Assembly (NCBI RefSeq): GCF_036924515.1
Contig: NZ_JAZHRR010000001.1
Location: 5,923,001 to 5,987,000, forward strand
Length of the DNA: 64,000 bases
Direction: 5' to 3'
Origin: Bradyrhizobium sp. AZCC 1610
GTDB taxonomy: Bacteria; Pseudomonadota; Alphaproteobacteria; Rhizobiales; Xanthobacteraceae
Within the stretch, counting starts at the first letter, position 1; every line of letters begins with the position of its first letter. The notes under the pieces are model-generated. The model was given only the letters and a program-made list of their open reading frames with translations. It did no database searches and was not told where the DNA came from. Below are positions 11,244 through 21,134 of the stretch, one piece after another. The position numbers were made by a program, and so were the translations under genes.

Positions 11244-12278
11244 TCACGCACGGCTACCCCGCCGCGGCGGCGCTGGATCGACATGAATTCGCCCCTTCGT
11301 CAGGCTGATCGCCGCCCCGGCCAGCGTCTGTTTCAGCCTTGTCTGCCTCGCGCCATTCGCAATGGCCCGGTCCAGCACCGCCAGCAGCGCTTCCACCTTG
11401 CCGAGTTCCGCAGGCCCTTCGTGGCCGGCCCGGTCGATCGCGCGCTTGAGCAGCCGAAGCCGGATTTCCTCCGGCAGACCGGCAAATGCGGCGGCATCGA
11501 ATCCGAAGCGCGAGGCATCATTGCGATCTCTCAAGGCGAGATAGCGCTCGGCGCCGTCGGCCAGCGCTTCGATCGCGGCATTCGCCCGCGCCAGCCTTGT
11601 TGCCAGCCGCGCCAGGTTTCGGCTGTCGCCGCCCTCCTCGACCAGCGCAGGCATTAACGCGCGCAGCCGCGGCCGCGTGAAGCTCATGTCCCGATTGGTG
11701 GGGTCGTCGGCAAAGGCGATCTTCGCCTTGTCGAGCGTCGCAACGAGCCGGGATTTCGGAACGTCGAGCAACGGCCGCGCCAGCCACACGCCCTCGCGCT
11801 CGGTCTCGCGCGCCATCGCGGCGAGACCGGCGATGCCGCTGCCGCGCAGTATCCGCATCAACAGCGTCTCGGCCTGGTCGTCACGGGTATGCGCGGTCAG
11901 GATGTGCGTGGCGCCGCTCGCCCGCGCGGCTTTCGCCAGCAGCCGATAGCGCGCCGCGCGGGCTGCGGCCGGCAAGCCGGTCTTCGGTTTGGGCCCGTTC
12001 CAGCGCAGCGTGCGATGGGGCAAATCGAGCGTGCGTGCGAGGCGCTTGACGTCGCGCGCCTCGCGCGCGGCCTCACGCCGCAAGCCGTGGTCGACGGTGA
12101 CGGCGATCAATCGCGGCCCACGCGTCAAGGCGCGGCGCCAGCGGGCGGCAAGCCACATCAGGGCAAGGGAATCCGGGCCACCGGATACCGCCAGCACGAG
12201 CGCGGGCGCGGCCTTCCAATGTGCGAACAGATCTTTCGCTTGCTGTACCGAGATCGGCGCGTGGTCGTCGTCAGCCAT
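11244..12278 (-). CDS. tilS: tRNA(Ile)-lysidine synthetase
   Basis: 344 residues. The PP-loop SGGPDS is at residues 32-37, followed by VTVDHGLR and the tRNA-binding HTRDDQAETLLMRILRGSG segment. It converts the C34 wobble base of tRNA-Ile2 to lysidine using ATP, so the tRNA reads AUA instead of AUG. It lies between cpoB and ftsH on the same strand, the common alphaproteobacterial order. The 266 bases between it and the ftsH start can hold a separate ftsH promoter. Confidence 0.94.
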   Translation of the reverse strand: MADDDHAPISVQQAKDLFAHWKAAPALVLAVSGGPDSLALMWLAARWRRALTRGPRLIAVTVDHGLRREAAREARDVKRLARTLDLPHRTLRWNGPKPKTGLPAAARAARYRLLAKAARASGATHILTAHTRDDQAETLLMRILRGSGIAGLAAMARETEREGVWLARPLLDVPKSRLVATLDKAKIAFADDPTNRDMSFTRPRLRALMPALVEEGGDSRNLARLATRLARANAAIEALADGAERYLALRDRNDASRFGFDAAAFAGLPEEIRLRLLKRAIDRAGHEGPAELGKVEALLAVLDRAIANGARQTRLKQTLAGAAISLTKGRIHVDPAPPRRGSRA

Positions 12279-12328
12279 GGCATCGCCAGTCTATTCGAGG
12301 CCGATGGCGGCCTCGACCGGCTTCCGCT

Positions 12329-13477
12329 TTAGCACTTAACCCGCTTTTGCTCACGGTCGACGGCAGCCTTCACGCCGGCAGATGCGCGCGGATATTTCCG
12401 CGTGACCTCGCCGAGCGCGGCGCAGGCGGCTTCCTTTTCCTTCAACGCCGCCAGCGACTGGCCGAGCCGCAGCAGGGCGTCGGGTGCCTTGCCCGACTTG
12501 TCGAACTTGGTGGTGACGCCGAGGAACGCTTCCGCGGCGTCGCGATATTGCTGGCGCTGGAAATGACTCTCGCCGAGCCAGTATTGCGAATCCGCGACCA
12601 GCGGATCGCTCGGATATTTCTGCGCAAAATTCTTCATCGTCTCTTCGGCCAGCGCATAGTCCTTGCGCTGCATGTAGCCGATGCCGAGATCGAATTCGTC
12701 CTTCGACGTGGCCGAGGGCGGCAGCGTGGTCAGCGCGGCGCTGGCGCCGGCCCCGGGGCCGCGGGGTGGCGGTGCGGCGGCGACGGGCGGCGGCAAGGCG
12801 CCTCCGGGGTCGCGCGGGCCGCCGAGATTGAGCGGCTCGCCCGGACCGCGCCCGCCAGGCGCGCCGATCGACGCCTCGTTTCCGATCGGCATCTGGCCGC
12901 CGCCAAGCGCACGCGGCGCACCGGGGGCGTTGGGATTCTGGCTGGGATCGAAGGCATCACCACGACGGCGGCCACCGGCCTGCGGGGCTGCCGGGTCCTG
13001 CACGATCGGCGCAGGCGCCGCGATCTGCGGCTGCTGGTCGTAGCCGGGTTGGGCCTGCGGATAGCCCTGCTGCTGGCGAGGCCCCTGCTGCGGATAACCT
13101 TGTTGCGGATAACCCTGTTGCCCCTGCGCCGGACCGGGCTGGGCCGCGGGCGGTGCCGCGGCCATGCCGGGCTGCGTGACCGGGGGCTGGCCGCCTGGCG
13201 CGGGCGGTGCGGCGCCGAGCTGACGCAGCCGATCCTCCAGCTGGCGGTTACGGTACTGCAGTTCCTCGTTCTGGCCGGTCAGCTGCCGGAGCTGGTTTTC
13301 CAGCCGCTGGATCCGCATTTCCAGGTCGGCGTCATCGGACTGCGCCTGGACTTGCGGGGAGCCTTGCGGAGAACGCTCCCACGGGAACGTGATCTGTGCG
13401 GACGAGGTCTGCACAGACAAGCCCAGCATCGCGGCGATCGCCGCGGCACCGGCAGCATTGAAGAATCTGGATGACAT
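12329..13477 (-). CDS. cpoB: Tol-Pal associated TPR protein CpoB (YbgF)
   Basis: 382 residues. An N-terminal Sec signal ends near SVQTSSAQ. A coiled-coil follows (EMRIQRLENQLRQLTGQNEE, about 51-70), then a long low-complexity Gln/Pro/Gly region with YPQQGYPQQ repeats, and C-terminal TPR repeats beginning near EFDLGIGYMQRKDYALAEE. It acts in the periplasm, linking peptidoglycan synthesis with outer-membrane constriction at division. The disordered linker is much longer than in E. coli CpoB. The start at 13477 was preferred because it places the signal peptide at the N-terminus; 13522 is an alternative. Confidence 0.9.
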   Translation of the reverse strand: MSSRFFNAAGAAAIAAMLGLSVQTSSAQITFPWERSPQGSPQVQAQSDDADLEMRIQRLENQLRQLTGQNEELQYRNRQLEDRLRQLGAAPPAPGGQPPVTQPGMAAAPPAAQPGPAQGQQGYPQQGYPQQGPRQQQGYPQAQPGYDQQPQIAAPAPIVQDPAAPQAGGRRRGDAFDPSQNPNAPGAPRALGGGQMPIGNEASIGAPGGRGPGEPLNLGGPRDPGGALPPPVAAAPPPRGPGAGASAALTTLPPSATSKDEFDLGIGYMQRKDYALAEETMKNFAQKYPSDPLVADSQYWLGESHFQRQQYRDAAEAFLGVTTKFDKSGKAPDALLRLGQSLAALKEKEAACAALGEVTRKYPRASAGVKAAVDREQKRVKC

Positions 13478-13658
13478 TTTGCCCTGACGACGAAAACCAC
13501 GTGTCAAACGAAAGCAGAACACATTGAGAGAGGGAGTACGCCAGAATTGTGACTGGCATTTCCGATTCGGTTCGCGGAATTCCGGTATGGTTTAGTATCC
13601 GCTGCAAGACAAGCCGCCCGATCCGGCCGTCCGTTCACAAATCGAGGGAGACCCGCTC

Positions 13659-14534
13659 ATGCACGTGTCTGTGAACGGGGTGCGGCTGTTCTTCGATGTC
13701 GAGGGCGCGAAACTGGTGCCCGACGGCCCGGTGATGCGGGAAAAGCCGACCCTCCTCCTGCTGCATGGCGGCCCCGGCTTCGACCATTCGATTTACAAGC
13801 CTGCCTACTCCGCCTTGTCCGATGTCGCCCAGATTGTCTATCTCGACCATCGCGGCAACGGCCGCAGCGAGGACGGTCCTCGAGAGGCCTGGAACCTGAC
13901 GCAATGGGGCGACGACGTGCGCGCCTTCTGCGAGGTACTTGGCATCATCGATCCGATCGTGCTCGGCGCATCCTTCGGCGGGATGGTCGCGCTGGCCTAT
14001 GCCACGCGCCATCCCGACCACCCGTCGAAGCTGGTGCTGATCAGCACCGAAGCCGCTGGAGACACCTATCTTGACCGGCGCGTGGCGCTGTTCGAGCGCT
14101 TCGGCGGGCCCGAAGTGGGCGCGCTCGCGCGCAGCAGGTTTCTGGACGTCGACAGCCCGAGGGATCAGGCGGCAGTCGACGCTTGGCGAAGACTCGCCTT
14201 CCCCGTCTATACGAGGACGCCGCGCGACCCAAACCTCGGAAGCCGTACGGTCGGAAAGCCGGCGGTGGGGCTGCACTTTTCCGCAAAACCGGGTGGCGAG
14301 AGCCACACCTTCAACATGTTCCCGGACCTCCATCGCATCCAGTGCCCTACCCTCGTGATGGGTGGTGAGGACGATCCGATGCATCCGATCGAGAGCCAGG
14401 CGGATATTGCGGCCGCACTGCCGGCCCATCTGGTGCAGTTCGAACGATTTGCGAACTGCGGGCATGCCGTGGTGCCCGATGCGCCTGAACGGGCGATAGC
14501 GGTGATCCGGAACTTCATCGCCCGTCCAAAATAA
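13659..14534 (+). CDS. Alpha/beta hydrolase, proline iminopeptidase-like
   Basis: 291 residues of the alpha/beta hydrolase fold. The oxyanion motif HGGPG is at 36-40, the nucleophile elbow GASFGG gives Ser105, the acid is D238 or D239 in GGEDDPMHP, and the histidine is H269 in NCGHAV. HGGPG and DHRGNGRS are typical of the S33 prolyl aminopeptidase branch, but related esterases share them, so the substrate is open. It is inserted on the opposite strand between cpoB and pal, which are normally adjacent, and converges with pal. Confidence 0.88.
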   Translation: MHVSVNGVRLFFDVEGAKLVPDGPVMREKPTLLLLHGGPGFDHSIYKPAYSALSDVAQIVYLDHRGNGRSEDGPREAWNLTQWGDDVRAFCEVLGIIDPIVLGASFGGMVALAYATRHPDHPSKLVLISTEAAGDTYLDRRVALFERFGGPEVGALARSRFLDVDSPRDQAAVDAWRRLAFPVYTRTPRDPNLGSRTVGKPAVGLHFSAKPGGESHTFNMFPDLHRIQCPTLVMGGEDDPMHPIESQADIAAALPAHLVQFERFANCGHAVVPDAPERAIAVIRNFIARPK

Positions 14535-14560
14535 AACCGGCGCCCGAAGGCGCCGGTTTT
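14533..14560. terminator. Bidirectional terminator between the hydrolase and pal
   Basis: A perfect 12-base-pair inverted repeat, AAAACCGGCGCC, with loop CGAA and GGCGCCGGTTTT. It serves the convergent genes ending at 14534 and 14584. Confidence 0.93.
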
Positions 14561-14583
14561 GAATTTTGCGAAAGGCCGAAGGC

Positions 14584-15075
14584 TTAAGCGCCGGCGTTCA
14601 ACACTGTAACGGCGCGGCGGTTCTGCGACCAGCAGGAGATGTCGTTACAGACCGCCACCGGGCGCTCCTTGCCGTAGGAGATGGTGCGCATGCGGTTCGG
14701 ATCGATGCCGCGCGAGGCGAGATAGCTGCGCACCGACTGGGCGCGCCGCGCACCGAGCGCGATGTTGTATTCGCGGGTGCCGCGCTCGTCCGCATGGCCT
14801 TCGATGGTGAAGGAGTAGCGGTTGTAACTCTGCAGCCACTGCGCCTGCTTCTCCAGCGTGGCGATCGCCTGCGGGCTCAGCTCGGTCTGGTCGCTCTCGA
14901 AGAACACGCGGTCGCCGACATTGACCACGAAATCCTGCTGGCTCCCCGGGGTTGCCGCGCTCGCCATCGCGCCATCGGCGCCGACGTTGTTCTTGGCGCA
15001 GGCGCCCATCGACAGCGCCACCGCGACCAAGGCCGCCAGCTTCCATCCCTGGAGGATGCGCATCTGATATTTCAT
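14584..15075 (-). CDS. pal: Peptidoglycan-associated lipoprotein Pal
   Basis: 163 residues. A lipoprotein signal ends in the lipobox LSMGAC with the lipidated cysteine at residue 26. An OmpA-like peptidoglycan-binding domain follows, including VFFESDQTELSP and GHADERGTREYNIALGARRA. Pal anchors the outer membrane to peptidoglycan and is the partner of TolB in the constriction machine. The usual direct tolB-pal linkage is broken here by two signalling genes on the same strand, and 240 bases without a gene lie upstream. Confidence 0.96.
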   Translation of the reverse strand: MKYQMRILQGWKLAALVAVALSMGACAKNNVGADGAMASAATPGSQQDFVVNVGDRVFFESDQTELSPQAIATLEKQAQWLQSYNRYSFTIEGHADERGTREYNIALGARRAQSVRSYLASRGIDPNRMRTISYGKERPVAVCNDISCWSQNRRAVTVLNAGA

Positions 15076-15315
15076 TCCGGAGCCTCCACGCTCACGTTTT
15101 CGACTGTTATCGGTCTACAGGGCGATGGTTAAGCGAACGTTCCGTCAACCTTGATGGAACCTTGCCAGACCCGATCAAATGCCGACAACCCGTGAAAAGC
15201 GACCGCGATAGTTAATGGTTTGTAAATGTGGCGCGACGGTGAAGGCAAGTGCCAATCGGCCCAAAAACCCGCAGTGAGGTTAGCTTTCAGCCAGAAATCC
15301 CCGTGGCACGCAGGT

Positions 15316-16056
15316 TCAGGCGTTCGGCACAATCGAGGGCCGTTCGAAGGGTGTAACGACCGCGTTGGAAAAAAAACTGCGCTCGGCCCGGCGCTCGAAC
15401 AGCATCCGTCGCTCAAAGGCGCTCGAGCGCATAATGGGAAAACGGGTCAAGACACGTTCCCGCACGGCCGGAAAATCGCAGGCCATCAATGCCACTTTTT
15501 TTAATACGTTCGGAAACGAACGCGGTTCGGCAATGGTCTCCTGCAGAAAGACCCGGCGATAAAACGCCTGATGCTCGGCACGAACTTGCGCGAGCCCGGT
15601 ATCGGCGTTGAAATACTCACATGCCAGATAGGCCAGCCGCACGGTCAGATAGGGGAGTTCCGGAAACCGCTGGGCTTTTTCGGGATCTGCAACAAATCGA
15701 GCCGGGTCGATGATAACTTCGCCTCGGTCGAGGCGACGGTGAAGAACATCGCCGAACAATTCGGTTGCATAGGACGTCCTCGATTCCGGCGTCAGGACGT
15801 GGAGGCGGAGGGAACTGCAGAGTTCGCCGTCAACATAGATTCCGAATGTCCAGGCGTTGGGCGCATCGTCATAACGATCGCTGACGCGCTGAGACTCTGA
15901 CGGCAGGATCAATCCGCCATGCAGATAGGCCCTGTAACGCATCAAATAAAGAGCGTCCCTTTCCTCGGGAGTTTCGATGACTCGGTAGTCGACGCGATCA
16001 AATAGCCCTGCCCCCCGCACAAAGAGCGGCTTGCGCGGTTCGGCTCCAGCCTTCAT
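15316..16056 (-). CDS. FeeM-like N-acyl amino acid synthase (acyltransferase of GNAT/LuxI-like fold)
   Basis: 246 residues. The pattern RYRAYLHGGLI (about residues 39-49), then WTFGIYVDGELCSSLRLHVL and DPARFVADPEKAQRFPELPY, is that of the N-acyl amino acid synthase FeeM and its relatives, which share a fold with acyl-homoserine lactone synthases. Those enzymes take acyl groups from acyl-carrier protein and attach them to amino acids such as tyrosine. AGGAG precedes the ATG at 16056 by 8 bases. It follows the GGDEF-EAL gene on the same strand and precedes pal. The product is not predictable. Confidence 0.75.
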   Translation of the reverse strand: MKAGAEPRKPLFVRGAGLFDRVDYRVIETPEERDALYLMRYRAYLHGGLILPSESQRVSDRYDDAPNAWTFGIYVDGELCSSLRLHVLTPESRTSYATELFGDVLHRRLDRGEVIIDPARFVADPEKAQRFPELPYLTVRLAYLACEYFNADTGLAQVRAEHQAFYRRVFLQETIAEPRSFPNVLKKVALMACDFPAVRERVLTRFPIMRSSAFERRMLFERRAERSFFSNAVVTPFERPSIVPNA

Positions 16057-16224
16057 CTGATGCTCCTAGCCTTCCAACAACTTCCACGAGTGAAAGAAAA
16101 GATTAACGCCTCCTTAACAAAATTGCAAAGGCTTAGCCACGTTAAGGTTACCCTTGTGGGCCCGCAAAAACCCGGAGGAGCCGTGTCGAGAGCACGAACA
16201 AAAGCGGGACTGATTAGCTTGAAG

Positions 16225-18558
16225 TCAGGCGATCGATCGCGAAGATACCGCGACGATTTGGTCGTCCGGCGGGCGGCGGCCGTGCGAGGCATTGAGCAAC
16301 TGACGAACCCGCACCGCGGGCACCGGCGGACTGAACAGGTAGCCTTGCGCCTCGGTTATCGCGCCGTCGGCGCTGATCAATTCGAGCTGCTCGTTGGTCT
16401 CGATGCCCTCCACCACCACGGACATTCCGAGGTCGGCCGACAGCCGCGCCACGCCGCGCAGCAGCGTCAACGGACGGTCGCTGTCGATGCCCTCGAGGAA
16501 CGAGCGGTCGATCTTGACCTTCTGCAACGGGAAGTTGTGCAGATAGCTCAGGCTGGAATAGCCGGTGCCGAAGTCGTCGAGCGAGATCCGCACGCCGAGC
16601 GAATGCAACTGCGACAGCACGTCATGCGTGAGCTGCGTGTTCCGCAGCAGCGAGGATTCGGTGATCTCGATCTCCAGCCGGTTAGCCGGCAGGCCGGAGA
16701 CCTCGAGCGCGTAGCGGACTTCGCTCAGCACGTCGCGCTGATGGAATTGCTGCGGCGAGAAGTTGACCGCGACGCTGACGCCTTCGGGCCATTTCATGCA
16801 TTCCATGCAGGCCTTGCGCAAAATCCAGCGGCCGAGATCAACGATCAGGCCCATGTCCTCGGCGACCGGAATGATATCGGTCGGCGAAACCGTGCCGCGA
16901 ACCGGATGATTCCAGCGCAACAGCGCCTCGCAGGTGGATATCCGTCCCGACTTGAGATTGACCAGCGGCTGGAAGAACAGCTCGAACTCCTCGTTGGCCA
17001 GCGCCTTGCGCAGGTCCAGTTCGAGGATGCGGCGAGATTCGACGACCTGCGCCATCTCGTCGCGGAAGAAGCAGAAGGTGCCGCGGCCGTCGGCCTTGGC
17101 GCGGTACAGCGCCATGTCGGCATTCTTCAACAGCGTGTCGGCGCTGACGCCGCGCGAGGTCATGGCGATACCGATGCTGGCGCCGATTTCGACCAGATGA
17201 TTGTCGATCTTGTAGCGCTCGCTCAGGCGATCGACGATGCGCCGGGCGAGACCGGCAGCGTCGTCAGAGGAATGGATGTTCTGCTGGAACACCACGAACT
17301 CGTCGCCACCGAAGCGAGCCACGAAATCCTCGGGCCGCAGCATTTCACGCAGGCGACCAGCCACGGCGCACAGCAACTGGTCGCCGCAGGGATGACCGAG
17401 CGTGTCGTTGACCTGCTTGAACTGGTCGAGGTCGATGAACAGCAATGCCGATAGCTGTTCGGCGCCCTGCTGGGCCGACAGAAGATGTCCGATCTCGTCG
17501 CGGAAATTGACCCGGTTGGGAAGGTCGGTCAGTTCGTCGTACCGCGCCAGATGACTGATCTTGGCTTCGGAGGTGCGCCGCTCGGTAATGTCTTCCAGGA
17601 GCACGACTGCGCCGCCGCCAGCCATCGGTTGGAAGGTCCAGGATAGCGAACGGTTTCTGGTGAGGTCGGGGTCGGCGGTGACAATGTCCTTGGCCTGCGA
17701 ATTCTCGATTTCGGCGAGGATCATTTGTCCACTCGCCGCCGAGATCGATCCGGCACTCACGCAGTCGGCGATGATGTCGGCCGCGTTCGCGCCCCGCTCC
17801 ACGAGATCTTCAGACAGATCCATCATTTCGCAGAAGCGGTGATTCATCACCGCAAGTTCTCCGTCGCCGCGGAACATGCACAGACCGTGGGGCATGTTGT
17901 TCAAAGCAGTATCGAACTGTCCGGCGAGCGCCGCCTCGCGCTCGCGCGCCAGAAGCGCCCGCAAGAATATGCGGTGCAAATTGGCCGACATCTGCATGAC
18001 AACGACAAGGAATGCGGCGGTGATAACTGACATAGCGACGTAATAGGGCGTGCCACGCAGCGCCAGCGCGATCACGGTTGGACCGAAGGCAAGTGCAGCC
18101 TGCAACTGGAATATCCATTGGCGTCCGTAGGCCCTGCCTGCACCTCCCGACACGACCCCGGTAATAACGGACAAACAAATCATGTGGGCGACGGCATCGT
18201 CGCTGCTCAGCATAGTGACGGCGCCCCATATGCCGATTGCAGCGGCTTGGATCATCGCCCCGATTTGATATCGCTTTTTCCACCGTTCAGCTTCTTCGGC
18301 CGTGAGGCTCGCTTTGCGCGCTTGGTACCGTTGCAAATCGAAAGCCCGGATCGCTCCGGCCATCAGGAGCAATCCGACACACGCCCAGATCAGATTTTCG
18401 TCGGTCTTCAGCGCGGTCAGGCTGGCCGCGACCGCCAGGAAGAAAATACCTACATGCACCGGACCTTGAGTGTCGAAGAGCGAATCGATCAGCGCCGCCG
18501 AAATCTTCGGCGATATCTGTCGCTGATCAGACTCTCCGCTCTGGCTTGCGAGCTGCAT
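16225..18558 (-). CDS. Membrane-bound GGDEF-EAL protein (cyclic di-GMP turnover) with PAS domain
   Basis: 777 residues. The N-terminal 200 residues hold about five or six hydrophobic helices. A PAS domain follows (FDTALNNMPHGLCMFRGDGE, about 220-240), then GGDEF with an intact GGDEF motif and an RPED inhibitory site five residues before it, then EAL with CEALLRW, NFSPQQF, DDFGTGYSS and EGIET all present. Both halves look catalytically competent, so the protein may make or degrade c-di-GMP depending on the sensor. It sits between tolB and the FeeM-like gene, within what is usually a compact tol-pal operon. Confidence 0.93.
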   Translation of the reverse strand: MQLASQSGESDQRQISPKISAALIDSLFDTQGPVHVGIFFLAVAASLTALKTDENLIWACVGLLLMAGAIRAFDLQRYQARKASLTAEEAERWKKRYQIGAMIQAAAIGIWGAVTMLSSDDAVAHMICLSVITGVVSGGAGRAYGRQWIFQLQAALAFGPTVIALALRGTPYYVAMSVITAAFLVVVMQMSANLHRIFLRALLAREREAALAGQFDTALNNMPHGLCMFRGDGELAVMNHRFCEMMDLSEDLVERGANAADIIADCVSAGSISAASGQMILAEIENSQAKDIVTADPDLTRNRSLSWTFQPMAGGGAVVLLEDITERRTSEAKISHLARYDELTDLPNRVNFRDEIGHLLSAQQGAEQLSALLFIDLDQFKQVNDTLGHPCGDQLLCAVAGRLREMLRPEDFVARFGGDEFVVFQQNIHSSDDAAGLARRIVDRLSERYKIDNHLVEIGASIGIAMTSRGVSADTLLKNADMALYRAKADGRGTFCFFRDEMAQVVESRRILELDLRKALANEEFELFFQPLVNLKSGRISTCEALLRWNHPVRGTVSPTDIIPVAEDMGLIVDLGRWILRKACMECMKWPEGVSVAVNFSPQQFHQRDVLSEVRYALEVSGLPANRLEIEITESSLLRNTQLTHDVLSQLHSLGVRISLDDFGTGYSSLSYLHNFPLQKVKIDRSFLEGIDSDRPLTLLRGVARLSADLGMSVVVEGIETNEQLELISADGAITEAQGYLFSPPVPAVRVRQLLNASHGRRPPDDQIVAVSSRSIA

Positions 18559-18739
18559 ATCGGGAACGCGCGTCCTGTTAGGGTACGTAGTTCTACCCTT
18601 CGCAGATGAAGTCTTTCTGAGGGAACATCGTTACCGGAACGTTGCTATTGCTTGGTGAATGAAAAAATATGCCAGAAAAATCAGTGGGCTAGGCAATGTT
18701 TGCCGGTTAACGAGCGCGCTCTCGCCCGGCCGGGTTCCA

Positions 18740-20122
18740 TTATGACAACAGCGGCGACCATGCCGGATCGGAGGCGAAACCAGGCGTTGGCACCCGCAAT
18801 TCGTTACGACCTGAAATATCGACCGTGTACAGCGAGGGCCCGGCGCTGCCGCCGGGCTCGCGGAAGAACATCACAACCCGGCCGTTCGGCGCAAAGGTCG
18901 GCCCTTCATTATGGAAGCCCGAGGTGAGGATCCGTTCGCCAGAACCGTCGGTCTTCATGATGCCGATCGCGAACTGTCCGCCGCCCTGCTTGGTGAAGGC
19001 GATGTAGTCGCCGCGCGGCGACCAGACTGGCGTCGAATAGCTGCCCTCGCCGAACGAGATGCGCTGCGCCCCGCCGCCGGTGGCCGCCATCGTGTAGATC
19101 TGCGGCTTGCCGCCGCGATCGGATTCGAAACAGATCCGGCTGCCGTCGGGCGAATAAGACGGCGAGGTGTCAATCGCCGGCGTGTCGGTCAGCCGCGTCG
19201 TCGATTTCGAACGCAGATCCATCACGAACAGGTTCGAGTTGCCGCCCTGCTGCAGGCTCATGATGATGCGCTGGCCATCCGGCGAGAACCGCGGCGAGAA
19301 CGACATGCCGGGAAAATTGCCGACGATCTCGCGCTGCCCGGTCTCGACGTTGTACAGGTAAACGCGCGGATCGCCCTGGCCGAACTCCATATAGGTGATC
19401 TCTTGCGTCGACGGCGAGAACCGCGGCGTCAGCACCAGCTCGGAGCCCTTGGTCAGGTATCGGACATTGGCGCCGTCCTGATCCATCAGCGCCAGTTGCT
19501 TGATGCGCCGCTCCTTGGATCCGTGCTCGTGGACGAACACGACGCGGCTGTCGAAATAGCCCTTCTCGCTAGTCGCGCGTTCGTAGATCTGGTCGGAGAT
19601 GATGTGGGCGATCCGCCGCCAATATTCCGGCGAGGTCTGGTATTGCTGGCCGGCCATCTGCTGCTGGGTGTTCACGTCCCAGAGGCGGAATTCGGCTTTC
19701 AGACGGCCGTCGCCCTGCCGAGTCATCCGGCCGGTCACCAGATACAGCGCGCCTATCTGCTTCCAGCTCTGGAACTGCGGCGGATTGTCGGGATTGGTGA
19801 TCCGCTCGATGAACGCAGCCGGATCGATCGGCGCGAACAGCCCGCTGCGCTTGAGATTGTTGGTGATGACCTGCGACACGCCGACGCCGACCTCGGCGTC
19901 ACCCGGCGTGCCCGCCACGAAATTCGATATCGCGATCGGCTGAGGCGTAAACTCACCTTCGGGAATGGGGATCCGCTTCGGCGCCTGCGCAAATGCGCTG
20001 CGAAGCGGCGCGGCCGTGACCGTGCCAAGCGCGGCCATTCCGGAAATGATCTGCCGGCGGCTCAGGCGGAACGGCATGTTCGGCAATCCATCTTTGTCAG
20101 TCATCGCTTCAATCTTGCTCAT
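18740..20122 (-). CDS. tolB: Tol-Pal system beta-propeller protein TolB, with Tat-type signal
   Basis: About 460 residues. An N-terminal domain is followed by the six-bladed propeller with repeated SPDG or SPRG turns such as [15 protein letters not shown] and [18 protein letters not shown]. It works in the periplasm with Pal and TolA. The signal carries a twin-arginine motif, RLSRRQIIS, before a hydrophobic stretch ending [10 protein letters not shown], unlike the Sec signal of E. coli TolB. ATGs at 20122, 20104 and 20077 are all possible; none has a good ribosome binding site, and all keep the motif. Confidence 0.93.
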   Translation of the reverse strand: MSKIEAMTDKDGLPNMPFRLSRRQIISGMAALGTVTAAPLRSAFAQAPKRIPIPEGEFTPQPIAISNFVAGTPGDAEVGVGVSQVITNNLKRSGLFAPIDPAAFIERITNPDNPPQFQSWKQIGALYLVTGRMTRQGDGRLKAEFRLWDVNTQQQMAGQQYQTSPEYWRRIAHIISDQIYERATSEKGYFDSRVVFVHEHGSKERRIKQLALMDQDGANVRYLTKGSELVLTPRFSPSTQEITYMEFGQGDPRVYLYNVETGQREIVGNFPGMSFSPRFSPDGQRIIMSLQQGGNSNLFVMDLRSKSTTRLTDTPAIDTSPSYSPDGSRICFESDRGGKPQIYTMAATGGGAQRISFGEGSYSTPVWSPRGDYIAFTKQGGGQFAIGIMKTDGSGERILTSGFHNEGPTFAPNGRVVMFFREPGGSAGPSLYTVDISGRNELRVPTPGFASDPAWSPLLS

Positions 20123-20148
20123 GTGCGATCGCCAATCGGCGATCACGG

Positions 20149-21087
20149 TCAGACTTTTTCCTTGAACACCGGCGCGAAATATTTCCATTCCTCGTAAAGC
20201 GCCGCCGGCAATTTGTACGGCTGGCATTCGAGGATCGCGCGTAACGCGCTCTCCTGATAGACGCGCAGGAAAGGCGTCGCCGGAACGCCTTCCGGAACCG
20301 GCGAGCCTTCAAGGGTGCCGTCGCGCTTCAGACGAATGGCAAACGCAACCTCAGGCTTCTGCGATTCGATTCCGCCATAGGGTTTTTTCCAGCACCGTTC
20401 GACCTGCCGCTGAAACATCGCGCCCCAGGTCGCGGAATTGTCCGCAGCCGCGCCCTTCGAGGTGCCGAGCGCGGCATTGGAATTCAGCGTGTCGCCGGTC
20501 GTGGCCTGACGCGACGGGTCACGCTTGTCGAGCAGAGCGGCGATCTGATTCTGATCGAAGTGCCGTTCGACAATCCTCTTCTGCGGCTCCGGCGGCTTCG
20601 CCGCCTGCACCGGCTTCGGCGGCGGCTTCTTCTCTTCCTTCTTGATCGCTTCCGCGATCGGATCGGGCTTGACCGGATCCGGCTTCTTCTCGATCGGCTT
20701 CGGCTCTTGCTTCGGCTCTTCCTTCGGCTTCTCGACGACCTTCGGCGGGTCGGGCTTCTTCTCGACCGGCTTCTCCTCGACCTTCGGCTGCGGCGGCGGC
20801 GCGGTCTCGGTCACGACCGGCGCCTTATCGGTGATCTTGCCGACGGCATCGTCGACCGGCTTGGCTTCGGCGACCTTCTCGACCAGCGGCTTCGGGTTTT
20901 CCTTCTTGCCGGTCTTCATGCCCGCCATGACCTTGGCAAGCTGATCGGGAGAAATGACATCGACCGCTACCGAATCTTCCGGCTGCATTTCGAGCGCCTT
21001 GGTCGAGAACGACAGCATCACCCACCCCAGCACGAGGACGTGCAGGGCAACCGATGCCAGAACCGTCTTGTCGACCTTGACGTTCAC
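20149..21087 (-). CDS. tolA: Tol-Pal system protein TolA
   Basis: 312 residues from a GTG start. One N-terminal membrane helix (about residues 9-27, [19 protein letters not shown]) is followed by a long Lys/Pro/Glu-rich periplasmic stalk and a C-terminal domain with [20 protein letters not shown]. It transmits the proton-motive force from TolQR to TolB-Pal. The stalk is proline-rich rather than the alanine-rich helix of E. coli, which is common in alphaproteobacteria. It ends 26 bases before the preferred tolB start. Confidence 0.93.
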   Translation of the reverse strand: MNVKVDKTVLASVALHVLVLGWVMLSFSTKALEMQPEDSVAVDVISPDQLAKVMAGMKTGKKENPKPLVEKVAEAKPVDDAVGKITDKAPVVTETAPPPQPKVEEKPVEKKPDPPKVVEKPKEEPKQEPKPIEKKPDPVKPDPIAEAIKKEEKKPPPKPVQAAKPPEPQKRIVERHFDQNQIAALLDKRDPSRQATTGDTLNSNAALGTSKGAAADNSATWGAMFQRQVERCWKKPYGGIESQKPEVAFAIRLKRDGTLEGSPVPEGVPATPFLRVYQESALRAILECQPYKLPAALYEEWKYFAPVFKEKV

Positions 21088-21134
21088 TTGAGCTTTCCCG
21101 CTCCGTCCTCAGCCGTCGCGCGCCGCTGCATGGC

